Notes under the pieces: model-generated | Told to the model about the DNA's origin: nothing | The model's input: the letters and a program-made list of their open reading frames with translations, nothing else | The model's database searches: none | From: an archaeon | GTDB lineage: Archaea > Nanobdellota > Nanobdellia > Pacearchaeales > GW2011-AR1 | Length of the DNA stretch: 56,293 nucleotides | Direction: 5' to 3' | Assembly (NCBI GenBank): GCA_018653485.1 | Contig: JABHZE010000002.1 | Coordinates: 1-56,293 of the forward strand | In this document: piece by piece, positions 22,426 to 31,362 of the stretch | Layout of the letters: each line of letters begins with the position of its first letter | How positions within the stretch are numbered: the stretch's first letter is position 1 | Program-made: the position numbers and the translations under genes

Positions 22426-23337
22426 TTAGAAATTTTTCTTAGCCTTCTTCTTTTTCCTTCTTCTATAATACCAATAACCTACTCCAACCACAATCACAAC
22501 AACAATTACTATATTCGTTGTATTCCCAGAACTCATTCCTAACTCCTTTGCACTCATCATCTCTAATGGAACATTTATCTCTTCAACATAATCAATATTC
22601 ATTGAATCTTTATAACTAATTTTTAATGGAAGATTAACTTCTTTTGCCTTACTTTTTAAATTAATTTTAAAATCTACAGAATCAAAATCATCTGAATCTA
22701 AATCACCTACATATTCTCTATTTGCAGAAATAATTTTATAATCTTCACTCTCCATTAATTCAACTGTTAAAAATTTAACATCTCCTAAATCATTATTAAT
22801 AAATTTTATACTTACTTCTCCAAGATTCTTTCCCTTATACACCCCAGTACTATCAACCTGTGCAAAAATTTTAGGAATGTTCTTTATAATTATTCCAAAC
22901 TCATCAACATCTTGTTGAGCAGTTCCAAAATCAGTTACAGAATCACTACTCTTAATATGACTAAGATAATCTATTGTAACATTAGAATTAACAATTCCTT
23001 CAGAAGCATCAGGTAAAATCATTATATTATATTCAACTTCAGCACTTGCTCCTGCTTCAATTCTTGGAATTTTTTTTCTTGAAATATCATTAATAAAAGC
23101 AATTTCAGGAGGTAAATCAACTCGAACTCTTACATCACTCACATAATAATTTCCAAGATTTTTTAATTTTAATTTTAATACTCCTTCTCCACCAACACCT
23201 ACTTGATCTGGTTCAACAGAAATACTTTCAATTCTCATAACATGCCCAAAATCCAAACCATCTACAGCTGAAACATTTCCAGCAAAAGCTATAATAAAAA
23301 TTCCAGTCATAATAAGTAAAAATATTTTTCCTTTCAT
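22426..23337 (-). CDS. secreted CARDB-like protein, membrane-anchored
   Basis: I start at the ATG at 23337, which gives a clean signal peptide (MKGKIFLLIMTGIFIIAFAG, cleavage after AVSA-like NVSA). The longer frame uses TTG within the permease gene. The mature 280 residues hold two or three Ig-like CARDB/COG1361-type domains (LKLKNLGNYYVSDVRVRVDLP, IKFINNDLGDVKFLTVELME) and a C-terminal membrane anchor at about 278-298 followed by a Lys/Arg-rich tail. It is a paralogue of the frameshifted gene at 27976-28837: both share DIDSDDFDSV. It probably works outside the cell with the MacB-type permeases. Confidence 0.8.
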   Translation of the reverse strand: MKGKIFLLIMTGIFIIAFAGNVSAVDGLDFGHVMRIESISVEPDQVGVGGEGVLKLKLKNLGNYYVSDVRVRVDLPPEIAFINDISRKKIPRIEAGASAEVEYNIMILPDASEGIVNSNVTIDYLSHIKSSDSVTDFGTAQQDVDEFGIIIKNIPKIFAQVDSTGVYKGKNLGEVSIKFINNDLGDVKFLTVELMESEDYKIISANREYVGDLDSDDFDSVDFKINLKSKAKEVNLPLKISYKDSMNIDYVEEINVPLEMMSAKELGMSSGNTTNIVIVVVIVVGVGYWYYRRRKKKKAKKNF

Positions 23338-23389
23338 TCTCTTTTTTATATTTGTAATAATATGTCCTCCTTTAAAAATGCTTTTGTTT

Positions 23390-24604
23390 TTACTCGTAGC
23401 GTAAAGCATCAACAGGCTTTAATTTACTTGCCTGATAAGAAGGTAAAAACCCAGAAAGAACTCCCACAACAAAAGCAAAAGCTAATGAACCAATAATAAT
23501 CCAAGGATTCATAGAAGCCCTTAACATATCTACTCCAAATACAACCTTTGCACCATACTCAATTCCCTTAGCAATTCCAATCCCCACAATAACTCCTGCT
23601 CCCCCTCCAACCAACCCCAATATACCAGACTCAATAACAAATATAGTAAGTATATCTTCATTTCTAGCACCAACAGCCTTCATAGTTCCAATCTCTTTCT
23701 TTCTTTCTAAAACAGAGGTATACATAGTATTAGCAATCCCAATCCCTCCAACAATCATAGAAATAGCACCAATACCTAAAAGAAATGCAATCAAAATATT
23801 AAATATATTTCCAAAAGTTTCCATAATTTCATCAGGGGTTAAGATTGAGAAATCTATTGTTTTTTCATCAACATCTCTAAAACTCATTAATTTCTTTTTA
23901 ACTCTTCCAGAAACTTCTGCCATATCTTCTCCTTCTTTAATCTCAATCCAAAGCATATCCACCCTATCTCCACTATTAAATAATTCCCTAAAATCATTAA
24001 GATTAATATACACTTGTTGATCATCTCCAGGATTTCCAACCTCACTCACAATTCCTGCAACTTCAAATTCAACACCATTTATTTCTATATTATCTCCAGG
24101 CTTTATTTTTTTACCCATTAATTTCCTATACCCATAATTATAACCCATAAGGATTTTGTTATTATCACTTCCCTTTAACCATCTTCCATCTTCAATTTCA
24201 ATTCCAGAAGCTTCAAAAACTAATTGAGCCTCTTTCTCATCTTCAGGTAATCCAAGAACAAAATAATATCTTGTTTTTTCATTAAATTCGATTTTACCAT
24301 TTCCAAGAACAAAATAAGTTACCTTATCAACCCCTTGAATTTTTTTAACAACCTCATAATCATCTAAAGTTAATTCAACAGCCCCCTCCCCTCCAAAACC
24401 TGTTGCAGAACCCTTTGGTTGTATAAAAAACTTATCACCACCTAACATTTCAAATTGATCATCAACAAAATCTTTTAATCCCAATGACAAACTCAATAAA
24501 ACAAAAATGGTAATAATAGCTAAGAAAATTCCCAATATAGTTAACAAACTCCTAATCTTTCTTTCTTTCAAACTCCTATAAGCTAATCTTAAATAATCGT
24601 GCAT
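23390..24604 (-). CDS. MacB/FtsX-type ABC permease (paralogue 3)
   Basis: The 404-residue protein has an N-terminal membrane helix (TILGIFLAIITIFVLLSLSLGL), a large extracellular MacB-type core domain (about 45-270) and three C-terminal FtsX helices, with the family's VGGIGIANTMYTSVLERKKEIGTMKAVGAR and ending in ASKLKPVDALRYE. MacB-type systems drive extracytoplasmic work (mechanotransmission) rather than pump through the membrane. It shares the operon's single ATPase (25946-26656) with two other permeases. Confidence 0.92.
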   Translation of the reverse strand: MHDYLRLAYRSLKERKIRSLLTILGIFLAIITIFVLLSLSLGLKDFVDDQFEMLGGDKFFIQPKGSATGFGGEGAVELTLDDYEVVKKIQGVDKVTYFVLGNGKIEFNEKTRYYFVLGLPEDEKEAQLVFEASGIEIEDGRWLKGSDNNKILMGYNYGYRKLMGKKIKPGDNIEINGVEFEVAGIVSEVGNPGDDQQVYINLNDFRELFNSGDRVDMLWIEIKEGEDMAEVSGRVKKKLMSFRDVDEKTIDFSILTPDEIMETFGNIFNILIAFLLGIGAISMIVGGIGIANTMYTSVLERKKEIGTMKAVGARNEDILTIFVIESGILGLVGGGAGVIVGIGIAKGIEYGAKVVFGVDMLRASMNPWIIIGSLAFAFVVGVLSGFLPSYQASKLKPVDALRYE

Positions 24605-24646
24605 TTTTTGTATGTATCTCCTTTTGTTTAAACTTTTCTGAAAAGT

Positions 24647-25867
24647 TTACCCTCTCAAAGCATCAACAGGCCTTAATTTACTTGCTTGAACACTTGGAAT
24701 TAAACCTGCAAAAATTCCAATTAAAAATGAAAAAAGTATTGCCGAAATAATTAATAAAAAATTCACTTCTACACTTATTATCCTTATCCCTAATGCACTA
24801 TTTGCAGCAGAAGCAGCGCCAAATGATAAACCCACCCCAATTAAAACACCTATAATCCCTCCAACCAACCCTAATAAACCAGATTCTATTAAAAATATAC
24901 TCAAAACATCAGAATTCTTAGCACCAATCGCCTTCATAGTTCCAATCTCTTTTTTCCTTTCTATTACAGAAGTATACATAGTATTAGCAATTCCAATTCC
25001 TCCAACAATCAAAGAAATCAATGCAATTCCAACCACAACAATATTCACAGAATTAATAATATCTGTAACAGCACCAACTGCTTCTAAAGGAGTTTCAACA
25101 GAAAAATCATCATCATCATCTTCACCTAAGTCCCTATCCCTTCTAAGATTTCTTTTAATTTTTTCTGCAACTTCTTTTATTTCTTTAGGTTCTTCAACTT
25201 GCGCAACAATTAAATCCCATTCATCACCAATTTCAAGTATATTTTTCAAATCTTCTTCCATCAATAAAACAATCCCGTTTACTTGGAAATTCCCACTTTT
25301 CTTTAAAATTCCTGCAACTTCAAATTCCTGCCCTTGAATCTTAATTGTTTTTCCAACCTTAACCTCTTTATCAAAAACTGATTTCTTAACAAGGTCTTGT
25401 CCTAAAACCACTTTTCCAGAATCACCAGAATAAATCAATCTACCTTCTTTAGTTTTAATAGCCAAAGCATCATAACCTAAATCAGCTTTTTCTTTATCTT
25501 CAAGAACACTGGTAGCAAAGGTAAATTTAGCAGCATTATTATATTCTAATTTAACCATTCTTAACAACCGTGGAATAACTAACTCAACCCCCACAGTATT
25601 TTCAATTAATTTTAAATCATCATCATTTAATTTTTCAACAGCAGTACTTCCAGGAGGCCCCATCCCAGTCCCAGCATTTTGAATAGTTAATTTGTCTGTA
25701 GAAAGTGTTGCAAATTGAGCAGTCACAGCAGTTTGTAATCCTTGTCCCAAACTTATCAGAGAAACAACAGCTGCAATACCAATAAAGATACCAATCATAG
25801 TTAACCAACTTCTAAGCTTTCTCCGTCTAAGATTATTAAACCCCAACCTAAAATAGTCTTGTATCAT
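24647..25867 (-). CDS. MacB/FtsX-type ABC permease (paralogue 2)
   Basis: The 406-residue protein has the same layout as its neighbours: N-terminal helix after RRKLRSWLTMIGIFIGIAAVVS, extracellular core with an Asp-rich loop (GEDDDDDFS), then three C-terminal helices with IGIANTMYTSVIERKKEIGTM and the terminal SKLRPVDALRG. It lies directly downstream of the ATPase gene. The N-terminal segment is nearly identical to that of the permease at 26746-27957, so the two arose by duplication. Confidence 0.92.
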   Translation of the reverse strand: MIQDYFRLGFNNLRRRKLRSWLTMIGIFIGIAAVVSLISLGQGLQTAVTAQFATLSTDKLTIQNAGTGMGPPGSTAVEKLNDDDLKLIENTVGVELVIPRLLRMVKLEYNNAAKFTFATSVLEDKEKADLGYDALAIKTKEGRLIYSGDSGKVVLGQDLVKKSVFDKEVKVGKTIKIQGQEFEVAGILKKSGNFQVNGIVLLMEEDLKNILEIGDEWDLIVAQVEEPKEIKEVAEKIKRNLRRDRDLGEDDDDDFSVETPLEAVGAVTDIINSVNIVVVGIALISLIVGGIGIANTMYTSVIERKKEIGTMKAIGAKNSDVLSIFLIESGLLGLVGGIIGVLIGVGLSFGAASAANSALGIRIISVEVNFLLIISAILFSFLIGIFAGLIPSVQASKLRPVDALRG

Positions 25868-25945
25868 ATTTACCTTTTTCTTTTAATAATATAATACCTA
25901 AAAGAGAGTTTATATTTTTAATTGAAATAGACTCCCAGAATCAAT

Positions 25946-26656
25946 TCACTTCCTACCACTCTTATTCTCAATCTTTCCATCCTTTAACTTATAAATTCTA
26001 TCAGCATGTTTTGCAACATACATATCATGAGTTACTAAAATAATTGTTTTCCCCTCATCACTTAATTTATTAAACATCTGAGCAACTTCTTCACCTCTCT
26101 TAGTATCTAAATTCCCTGTAGGTTCATCAGCCAAAATAACTTCAGGATCATTTGCAAGTGCACGAGCAACAGCAACTCTCTGTCTTTCACCACCCGATAA
26201 CATATTAGGTAAGTGAGTCAATCTATGGTCTAATCCTACCTTTGTTAGTAATTCCTTAGCTCTTGCAACTCTTTCTTCATAAGGAACTCTTTGGAAAATC
26301 ATAGGTAAGGTTACATTTTCCAATGCAGTTAATGTAGGAATTAAATTAAAAGTTTGAAAAACAAAACCAATTTTTCTACCCCTAATTTGAGCTAAATCAG
26401 ATTCATGTAGTTTTTCAATATTAATATTATCTAAAAAAATATCCCCTTTTGTTGCAATATCTAATGCCCCAACAAGATTCATAGCAGTTGACTTTCCACT
26501 TCCACTAGGCCCAACAATTGCAACAAAATCTCCCTTATTAATTACAATATCAACACCATCCACTGCTTTAACAATCTCATCCCCTGCCTTATACCATTTT
26601 GCAACATTCTTTAATCGAATGATTTCATTATTTGTTTTCTTTTTTCTTTCTACCAT
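25946..26656 (-). CDS. ABC transporter ATP-binding protein, LolD/MacB type
   Basis: The 236-residue ATPase has Walker A GPSGSGKST (about 48-56), Q-loop region GFVFQTFNLIPTLTALENV, signature LSGGERQRVAVARAL, Walker B VILADEPTGNLD and switch His in ILVTHD. This matches the LolD/MacB-type subfamily that pairs with FtsX-fold permeases. It is the only ATPase gene among three permeases in the operon, so it presumably serves all of them. Confidence 0.95.
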   Translation of the reverse strand: MVERKKKTNNEIIRLKNVAKWYKAGDEIVKAVDGVDIVINKGDFVAIVGPSGSGKSTAMNLVGALDIATKGDIFLDNINIEKLHESDLAQIRGRKIGFVFQTFNLIPTLTALENVTLPMIFQRVPYEERVARAKELLTKVGLDHRLTHLPNMLSGGERQRVAVARALANDPEVILADEPTGNLDTKRGEEVAQMFNKLSDEGKTIILVTHDMYVAKHADRIYKLKDGKIENKSGRK

Positions 26657-26745
26657 ATTATATTTTATTTATCCTAGTATTTATTTCTTTCCGAAGGTAT
26701 TTACTATTTTTCTTTTCCGAAGTTTTCTTTTTTAAAAGAAAAGCT

Positions 26746-27957
26746 CTACTCATACCTCAAAGCATCAACAGGTTTTAATCTTGAAGCCTGTAATGCAGGT
26801 AAAACTCCTGATAATGTTCCAATAACAAATGAAAATATTAATGCACCAATAATAATAACTGGGCTCATACTTGCTTGTAATAATGGGGTTCCAATATAAA
26901 TTCCAGCAATATACTCAGCACCTTTAGCAAGTCCAATTCCAATCCCTACTCCAATTAATCCTCCAACTAACCCCAATAAACCTGACTCTATTAAAAATAA
27001 CATTAAAACATGAGAATTCTTAGCACCAATTGCTTTCATAGTTCCAATCTCTTTAGTTCTTTCTACAACAGAAGTATACATAGTATTCATAATCCCAATA
27101 CCTCCAACTAATAATGAAATAGCTGCAATCCCTACTAAAACTCCTTGAACAACTGCAAAAATATTTTGAAAAGTATTTAATAATTGTTCAGAGGTTTGAA
27201 CATTAAATGTTTCTTGTTTTTCTTTTTCCCCTCTTGATTTCCTTAATTTTCTTTCAATTGTTTCTGCAACTTCCTCAGTATCAAAACTAGGAGAAGTTTT
27301 AACCATTATTTGACTTTCTTCATCTTCCACGCCTAACACTTCTTTTAAAATATCTTTATCTACATGAAGTAAGCCATCATCAATAGGGTTCCCAATCTTT
27401 CCCATTACACCCACAATTTTAAAGTCATAACCTTCAATTTCAATATTGCTCCCAATCCTAACAGGTTTATCCCAAATATCTCCATAAATATGATTATATC
27501 CAACAACAACCTTGAATTTATCACCTTTTTTTAAATCTCTTCCATCAATAATCCCCCACCCTTGGATTTCATTTAATGATCTTCTATCTTCAGGAGTTAA
27601 ACCTGATGCAAAACCAATTCCACTTTCATCTCCAACCCTTGCCTGTCCTTGTTTTATTAAAAACCCGACAGCCCATTCAACACCTCGTACATTTTCAATA
27701 ACCTTTAAATCTTTGCTTGTTAAAATTAATGAACCACCCGCACTTCCAGGAGGCCCCATACCCTTAGGTTGAATAATTATTTTATCACTTCCTAATTTTT
27801 CAAATTCATCTGTAATATAATCTTGTAATCCTTGTCCTAAACTCATTAATGAAACAACAGCAGCAATACCAATAAAAATCCCAATCATAGTTAACCAACT
27901 ACGTAACTTTCTCCTTTTCAAATTATTCAAACCCAATACAAAGAAATCCTTTAACAT
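26746..27957 (-). CDS. MacB/FtsX-type ABC permease (paralogue 1)
   Basis: This 403-residue protein has an N-terminal helix (LRSWLTMIGIFIGIAAVVSL), an extracellular core at about 45-265 and three C-terminal helices with GGIGIMNTMYTSVVERTKEIGTM, ending ASRLKPVDALRYE. It precedes the ATPase gene by 89 bp, where a TTTTCTTTT/AAGAAAAG hairpin sits right after its stop. It follows the frameshifted CARDB-like gene by 18 bp. Confidence 0.92.
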   Translation of the reverse strand: MLKDFFVLGLNNLKRRKLRSWLTMIGIFIGIAAVVSLMSLGQGLQDYITDEFEKLGSDKIIIQPKGMGPPGSAGGSLILTSKDLKVIENVRGVEWAVGFLIKQGQARVGDESGIGFASGLTPEDRRSLNEIQGWGIIDGRDLKKGDKFKVVVGYNHIYGDIWDKPVRIGSNIEIEGYDFKIVGVMGKIGNPIDDGLLHVDKDILKEVLGVEDEESQIMVKTSPSFDTEEVAETIERKLRKSRGEKEKQETFNVQTSEQLLNTFQNIFAVVQGVLVGIAAISLLVGGIGIMNTMYTSVVERTKEIGTMKAIGAKNSHVLMLFLIESGLLGLVGGLIGVGIGIGLAKGAEYIAGIYIGTPLLQASMSPVIIIGALIFSFVIGTLSGVLPALQASRLKPVDALRYE

Positions 27958-27975
27958 TTTAATTCCTAATCACAT

Positions 27976-28837
27976 CTATGATTTTTTAGCATTTTTCCAC
28001 TTTCTAAATTTCTTATAACCAAAATAAACAATAATTAAACCAACTATAATTCCAAAATATAATCCAAAATTATTTTTCTGAATTAATCCTAATTTAATTG
28101 CCTCATCCCTATCATAAACATCAACTAGAATCTCAAATCCTTCTATATAATTTTTATTAACACTATCCTTATAGATAATAGTTACAGGAATATTCACCCT
28201 ATCCCTAGCATCATTATTAAATCGAATTTTAAATTTAACAGAATCAAAATCATCACTATCTATATCTCCAATATAAGAACTTCTTGAACCTAACACTAAA
28301 TTGATTTGAGTCTTCTATGGCTACTTCTAAAAATCTTGCATCACTTAAACCTTTATTAGTAACTTCAACTAAGATTTCTTTCTCACTACCCTTCAAAAAT
28401 AAACTATTTTCAACATGAACCCCCATAACAGGTTTTGAATTAACTGTTACACTAATTAAAGAATTTTTAATAACAGGCACTTCATTATTCATATAACTAA
28501 TTTCTACTGGAATTTTATAAATCCCAGATTCAGCATCATTAAGAGCAATTATTTCAAATCTAGCTGTTTCCTCATCCCCTTCTTCAATTTCATCAATATT
28601 ATAATCCGTTGAAGAGTCATAAGGTGCAAAAGGCGCATTTAGTAAATTAAGACTTACACTAACATCTTCTAAATCTATTTCTCCATTATTTTCAATTCCA
28701 ATAATTACACTAGAAGTTTCTCCAGGTGCAATTTCATTAGGAGTCATTAAAACAGAATCTATAATTAATGCAGAACTTAAATTTAAACTAATTAGAAGAA
28801 TCATTCCAATAATCAAACTTAATATTATTTTTTTCAT
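27976..28837 (-). pseudogene. frameshifted CARDB-like secreted protein
   Basis: Two overlapping frames (28256-28837, 193 codons, and 27976-28296) together cover one protein like the paralogue at 22426-23337. The first has a signal peptide (MKKIILSLIIGMILLISLNLSSA) and Ig-like domains (VIIGIENNGEIDLEDVSVSL). The second carries GDIDSDDFDSVKFKI, also in the paralogue, then the membrane anchor and basic tail. The reading shifts by one base around 28295-28315. It could be a true mutation, programmed frameshifting or a sequencing error. As the first gene of the MacB-type operon it would otherwise supply an extracellular partner. Confidence 0.8.
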
Positions 28838-28972
28838 GTTTAAATTTCCTTGTAAATTTAAAGAGGCTAAAATTCCTCTATGAATTTTTTCATTTTATCT
28901 ATAATATGTTTTCTCAGAAAAATCTGAGGCATTCACCTCAATCTAGTTAGAATAAAACCATTTAAAAATACA
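28838..28972 (-). promoter_or_regulatory. leader and promoter region of the MacB-type operon
   Basis: A TATA-like TTTAAAAATA lies near 28960-28970, so the transcript would have a leader of about 100 nt. It contains TTTAAATTT/AAATTTAAA (28839-28847/28854-28862), just before the start codon, and CTCAGA/TCTGAG around AAAA (about 28911-28926). The latter, or both, may affect translation. This is inferred. Confidence 0.35.
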
Positions 28973-29007
28973 CTAAACAATTTAAAATATATTTCACAAA
29001 ATATGTA

Positions 29008-29946
29008 TTAAACTTCTTTCATAAGTTTTTCAATCTCTTCCCAACTTTTAACACTATTTAATTTCCTTCTCAACTTATTACTTCCTTCCAAACCTTTTGT
29101 AAATTCTTGAGCCCTCATTTTAGCATCAACAACAGAAAAAATTCCAAATTTTCTTGTTAATTCAATATATTCAAAATAATCTGCAATCTTTTCCTCTTTA
29201 GTTTGTTCAACAATTTGACCATTTTTAAGAAAAGCATTAACTTGCTTAAAGATAAAAGGATTTCCAATAGCAGCTCTTCCAATCATAACATAATCACACC
29301 CAGTTTCCTCAAACATTTGCTTACAACTTTCACCATCAACAACATCCCCATTCCCAATAACAGGAATTTTAACAGCATCTTTCACTTCTTTAATCACACT
29401 CCAATCAGCTTTTCCAGCATATCCTTGTTCAAGAGTTCTAGCATGAACAATAATTAAATCAGCACCATTTTCCTCACAAATTTTAGCAATCTCAACACCA
29501 TTAACTTTCCTATCAATCCCTATCCTAATTTTAACAGAGACAGGTTTCTTAACACTTTCACTAACTGCCTTAACAATTTCTGCAATTTTATTTTTTCTTC
29601 TAAGCAAAGCACTACCACAACCTTGTTTTATAATCTTTGAACTAGGACATCCAAAATTAAGATTAATTATATCAAAACCTTCATTTTCCAAAAACTTTCC
29701 AGCCTTAACCAGATTCTCAGTATTCTGTCCAAAAATTTGCCCAACAATAGGCCTTTCACTTTTATCCATAAGAACTAACTTAACAACAGCTTTATTTCCT
29801 CTAGACAAGGCATTAGCACTTAACAATCCCGTACTAACTAATCCTGCCCCATATTTCTTACACATTAATCTAAATGCAACATTAGTAATATCATGCATTG
29901 GAGCCAATACAACTTTTGATTTTAGTTTTGGAAGTGATTTAGCCAT
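29008..29946 (-). CDS. dus: tRNA-dihydrouridine synthase
   Basis: The 312-residue FMN enzyme reduces uridines in the tRNA D-loop. It has the family markers: VLAPMHDITNVAFR near the N-terminus, NLNFGCPSSKIIKQGCGSALL with the catalytic Cys region (about 95-115), VKIRIG, HARTLEQGY and NGDV...MIGRAAIGNPF for FMN phosphate binding. The length is normal for the TIM-barrel plus C-terminal helical domain. It is divergent from rnp4 with about 60 bp between. Confidence 0.95.
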   Translation of the reverse strand: MAKSLPKLKSKVVLAPMHDITNVAFRLMCKKYGAGLVSTGLLSANALSRGNKAVVKLVLMDKSERPIVGQIFGQNTENLVKAGKFLENEGFDIINLNFGCPSSKIIKQGCGSALLRRKNKIAEIVKAVSESVKKPVSVKIRIGIDRKVNGVEIAKICEENGADLIIVHARTLEQGYAGKADWSVIKEVKDAVKIPVIGNGDVVDGESCKQMFEETGCDYVMIGRAAIGNPFIFKQVNAFLKNGQIVEQTKEEKIADYFEYIELTRKFGIFSVVDAKMRAQEFTKGLEGSNKLRRKLNSVKSWEEIEKLMKEV

Positions 29947-29976
29947 ATTATTAATATTATTTTATTTTCAATAACT

Positions 29977-29984
29977 CTTAAATA
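29977..29984 (+). promoter_or_regulatory. TATA box of rnp4
   Basis: CTTAAATA is centred 25.5 bp before the ATG at 30006. Confidence 0.55.
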
Positions 29985-30005
29985 CATTCCTACTTTAATT
30001 AATTT

Positions 30006-30269
30006 ATGAACAAACCAAAAACATCAAAACAAGAAGCAGAACAAATAATAAAACAAACATTTTCATCCAATCCAACACCCAAACAAATCAAAAAAATCAA
30101 AAGATTAGCAATGAATAAAAAAATCTCAATTAAACCCTATAGAAAAAAATTCTGCAAAAAATGCTTAACATTCTTTACAACAGATAACCAAAAGATTAGA
30201 ATAAAAAAACCACATAAAATAATTAAGTGTAAAAATTGTAATAATATAAGTAGATATAAGATGAAGTGA
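30006..30269 (+). CDS. rnp4: RNase P protein component 4 (Rpp21)
   Basis: This 87-residue protein has two N-terminal helices (KQEAEQIIKQTF, KQIKKIKRLAMNKKISI) and a zinc ribbon (FCKKCLTFF, then KCKNCNNISRYKMK), the layout of archaeal Rpp21/Rnp4. It supports the catalytic RNase P RNA in trimming tRNA 5' ends. A leaderless promoter sits upstream. It converges on rpo10. Confidence 0.9.
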   Translation: MNKPKTSKQEAEQIIKQTFSSNPTPKQIKKIKRLAMNKKISIKPYRKKFCKKCLTFFTTDNQKIRIKKPHKIIKCKNCNNISRYKMK

Positions 30270-30291
30270 TTAAAACCACATTCAAAAATCC

Positions 30292-30492
30292 TTAAGATTT
30301 TTTGAACTTATTAATTAATTCTAAATTATCAACTTGCCCTAAGAATACTGACTTGCAACAATATCTCTCAATACCTAATTCATCAAAAACTTTGTTACCA
30401 TCTTCACCATTATTTTCAGTTCTATCTTTGAATTCTTCCCAAAGGTGCCCAATTGGCTTTCCACAACTTACACATCGAACAGGTATTATCAT
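30292..30492 (-). CDS. rpo10: RNA polymerase subunit Rpo10 (subunit N)
   Basis: I start at the internal ATG at 30492, because the longer frame starts with GTG and adds 20 non-homologous residues. The 66-residue protein is the zinc-bundle subunit: MIIPVRCVSCGKPIGHLWEEF, DELGIERYCCKSVFLG. It anchors Rpo3 and other subunits in assembly. It is separated here from the main ribosomal/RNAP block. A small insertion (RTENNGEDGNK) lies between the Cys pairs. Confidence 0.95.
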   Translation of the reverse strand: MIIPVRCVSCGKPIGHLWEEFKDRTENNGEDGNKVFDELGIERYCCKSVFLGQVDNLELINKFKKS

Positions 30493-30531
30493 TTTTGTTT
30501 TAGATATTTTAGTTTTTATTAATATTAAGAT

Positions 30532-30643
30532 GAGACAACTCGTAAGCTTCACTTCCTCACGGAAACTAATACAAACAACATAGCCTGCTTAACTTCTGAG
30601 TTCGGAATGGTATCAGGTGTGACCAGACTATTATGGTCGTCTC
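30532..30643 (-). rRNA. rrf: 5S ribosomal RNA
   Basis: In minus orientation the sequence begins GAGACGACCATAATAGTCTG and has the conserved loop-B region CCGAACTCAGAAGTTAAGC and the complementary ends GAGAC/GTCTC. At 112 nt the ends are approximate by a few bases. It is isolated, with no 16S or 23S gene nearby. Confidence 0.93.
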
Positions 30644-30708
30644 AATAATACCTAAAAAAGACACTTTATAAAGCTTTTTATACCTCTAATTATTACCATT
30701 TTTAGCAT

Positions 30709-30791
30709 GCAGAGGTTCCAGAGTGGTCAAATGGGCAAGACTCAAGATCTTGTGGCTTAGTGCCTTCGTAGGTTCGACTCCTACCCTCTGC
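30709..30791 (+). tRNA. tRNA-Leu(CAA)
   Basis: The 83-nt type II tRNA has acceptor GCAGAGG/CCTCTGC, D stem CCA/TGG, anticodon stem CAAGA/TCTTG with loop CTCAAGA (anticodon CAA), variable arm TGGCTTAGTGCC and T-arm GTAGG/CCTAC. CCA is not encoded. The 3' end is repeated 128 bp downstream, together with 12 bp of trailer. Confidence 0.95.
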
Positions 30792-30803
30792 ATATTTTAT
30801 TTT
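30781..30803 (+). repeat. 23-bp direct repeat at the tRNA-Leu(CAA) 3' end, copy 1
   Basis: The last 11 bases of the tRNA (CTACCCTCTGC) plus the following 12 bases are repeated perfectly at 30920-30942. Confidence 0.95.
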
Positions 30804-30919
30804 GCCAAAGGCAAAATAGTTCAGATAATAGGTAGGAATTTGAACCTAAAGGTTCGACGAGCAATTTAACTTTTAGGGGTTTCAAAAGGTATTCAGGGTG
30901 GAAAGTGGAATTGGGAGCA
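30804..30919 (+). other. insert between the tRNA-Leu(CAA) 3'-end repeats
   Basis: The 116-bp segment has no ORF. It contains a stem-loop that begins in the repeat (ATTTTGCC/GGCAAAAT, 30799-30806/30810-30817), an inverted T-arm-like sequence GGTAGGAATTTGAACCT (30831-30847; close to the reverse complement of the tRNA's own T-arm) and GAACC/GGTTC around TAAA. Parts therefore look derived from the tRNA itself. Confidence 0.7.
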
Positions 30920-30942
30920 CTACCCTCTGCATATTTTATTTT
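30920..30942 (+). repeat. 23-bp direct repeat at the tRNA-Leu(CAA) 3' end, copy 2
   Basis: This is the second perfect copy of 30781-30803, just before the 3' end of the membrane-protein gene at 30949. Confidence 0.95.
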
Positions 30943-30948
30943 TTAAAT

Positions 30949-31230
30949 TCATCCACATAAACTAAAAATCCCTTTTTGTAATAAAAATAAACTTACCAAT
31001 ATTACAACAAGATTAGGCATCTCCACACTTGTAGAAGATAATATTATTAATCCAACCCCAATATCTAAAAAACTTATCACACTTAATCCATAAATAAAAA
31101 TAATTCCCTTTACCAATAAAACTAGTCCCATGATTAAAATCAATTCTTGAATTCCCACCCCCAAAATCCCAAATACCCAAAAACAAATTCCTATTATAAT
31201 ATCCAAAACACCTAATATTTTTATTATCAT
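30949..31230 (-). CDS. small membrane protein (93 aa)
   Basis: Nearly the whole protein is hydrophobic, with three or four membrane helices (MIIKILGVLDIIIGICFWVFG, ELILIMGLVLLVKGIIFIYG, VVILVSLFLLQKGIF). No motif is recognised. It lies between tRNA-Leu(CAA) and tRNA-Arg. Confidence 0.55.
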   Translation of the reverse strand: MIIKILGVLDIIIGICFWVFGILGVGIQELILIMGLVLLVKGIIFIYGLSVISFLDIGVGLIILSSTSVEMPNLVVILVSLFLLQKGIFSLCG

Positions 31231-31284
31231 TAAAATAACCTAATGCATAGCTTTTTTAAACTATCTGCCCATTCATTTTTAGAT

Positions 31285-31357
31285 GCCCAGGTAGTTCAAC
31301 TGGATAGAATACGTCCCTCCTAAGGACGGGGTTGCAGGTTCGAGTCCTGCCTTGGGC
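31285..31357 (+). tRNA. tRNA-Arg(CCT)
   Basis: The gene folds with acceptor GCCCAGG/CTTGGGC (one G-U), anticodon stem CGTCC/GGACG with loop CTCCTAA (anticodon CCT) and T-arm GCAGG/CCTGC. It is 73 nt and does not encode CCA. Fourteen bases spanning its 3' end are repeated at 31444-31457. Confidence 0.95.
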
Positions 31358-31362
31358 GTTTA
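31349..31362 (+). repeat. 14-bp direct repeat at the tRNA-Arg 3' end, copy 1
   Basis: TGCCTTGGGCGTTT covers the last nine bases of the tRNA and five bases beyond. It recurs exactly at 31444-31457. Confidence 0.9.

Noticed and set aside
29203-29457. Plus-strand ORF inside dus
   Set aside because: It is antisense to a conserved enzyme and low in complexity (Asn/Ser/Ile).
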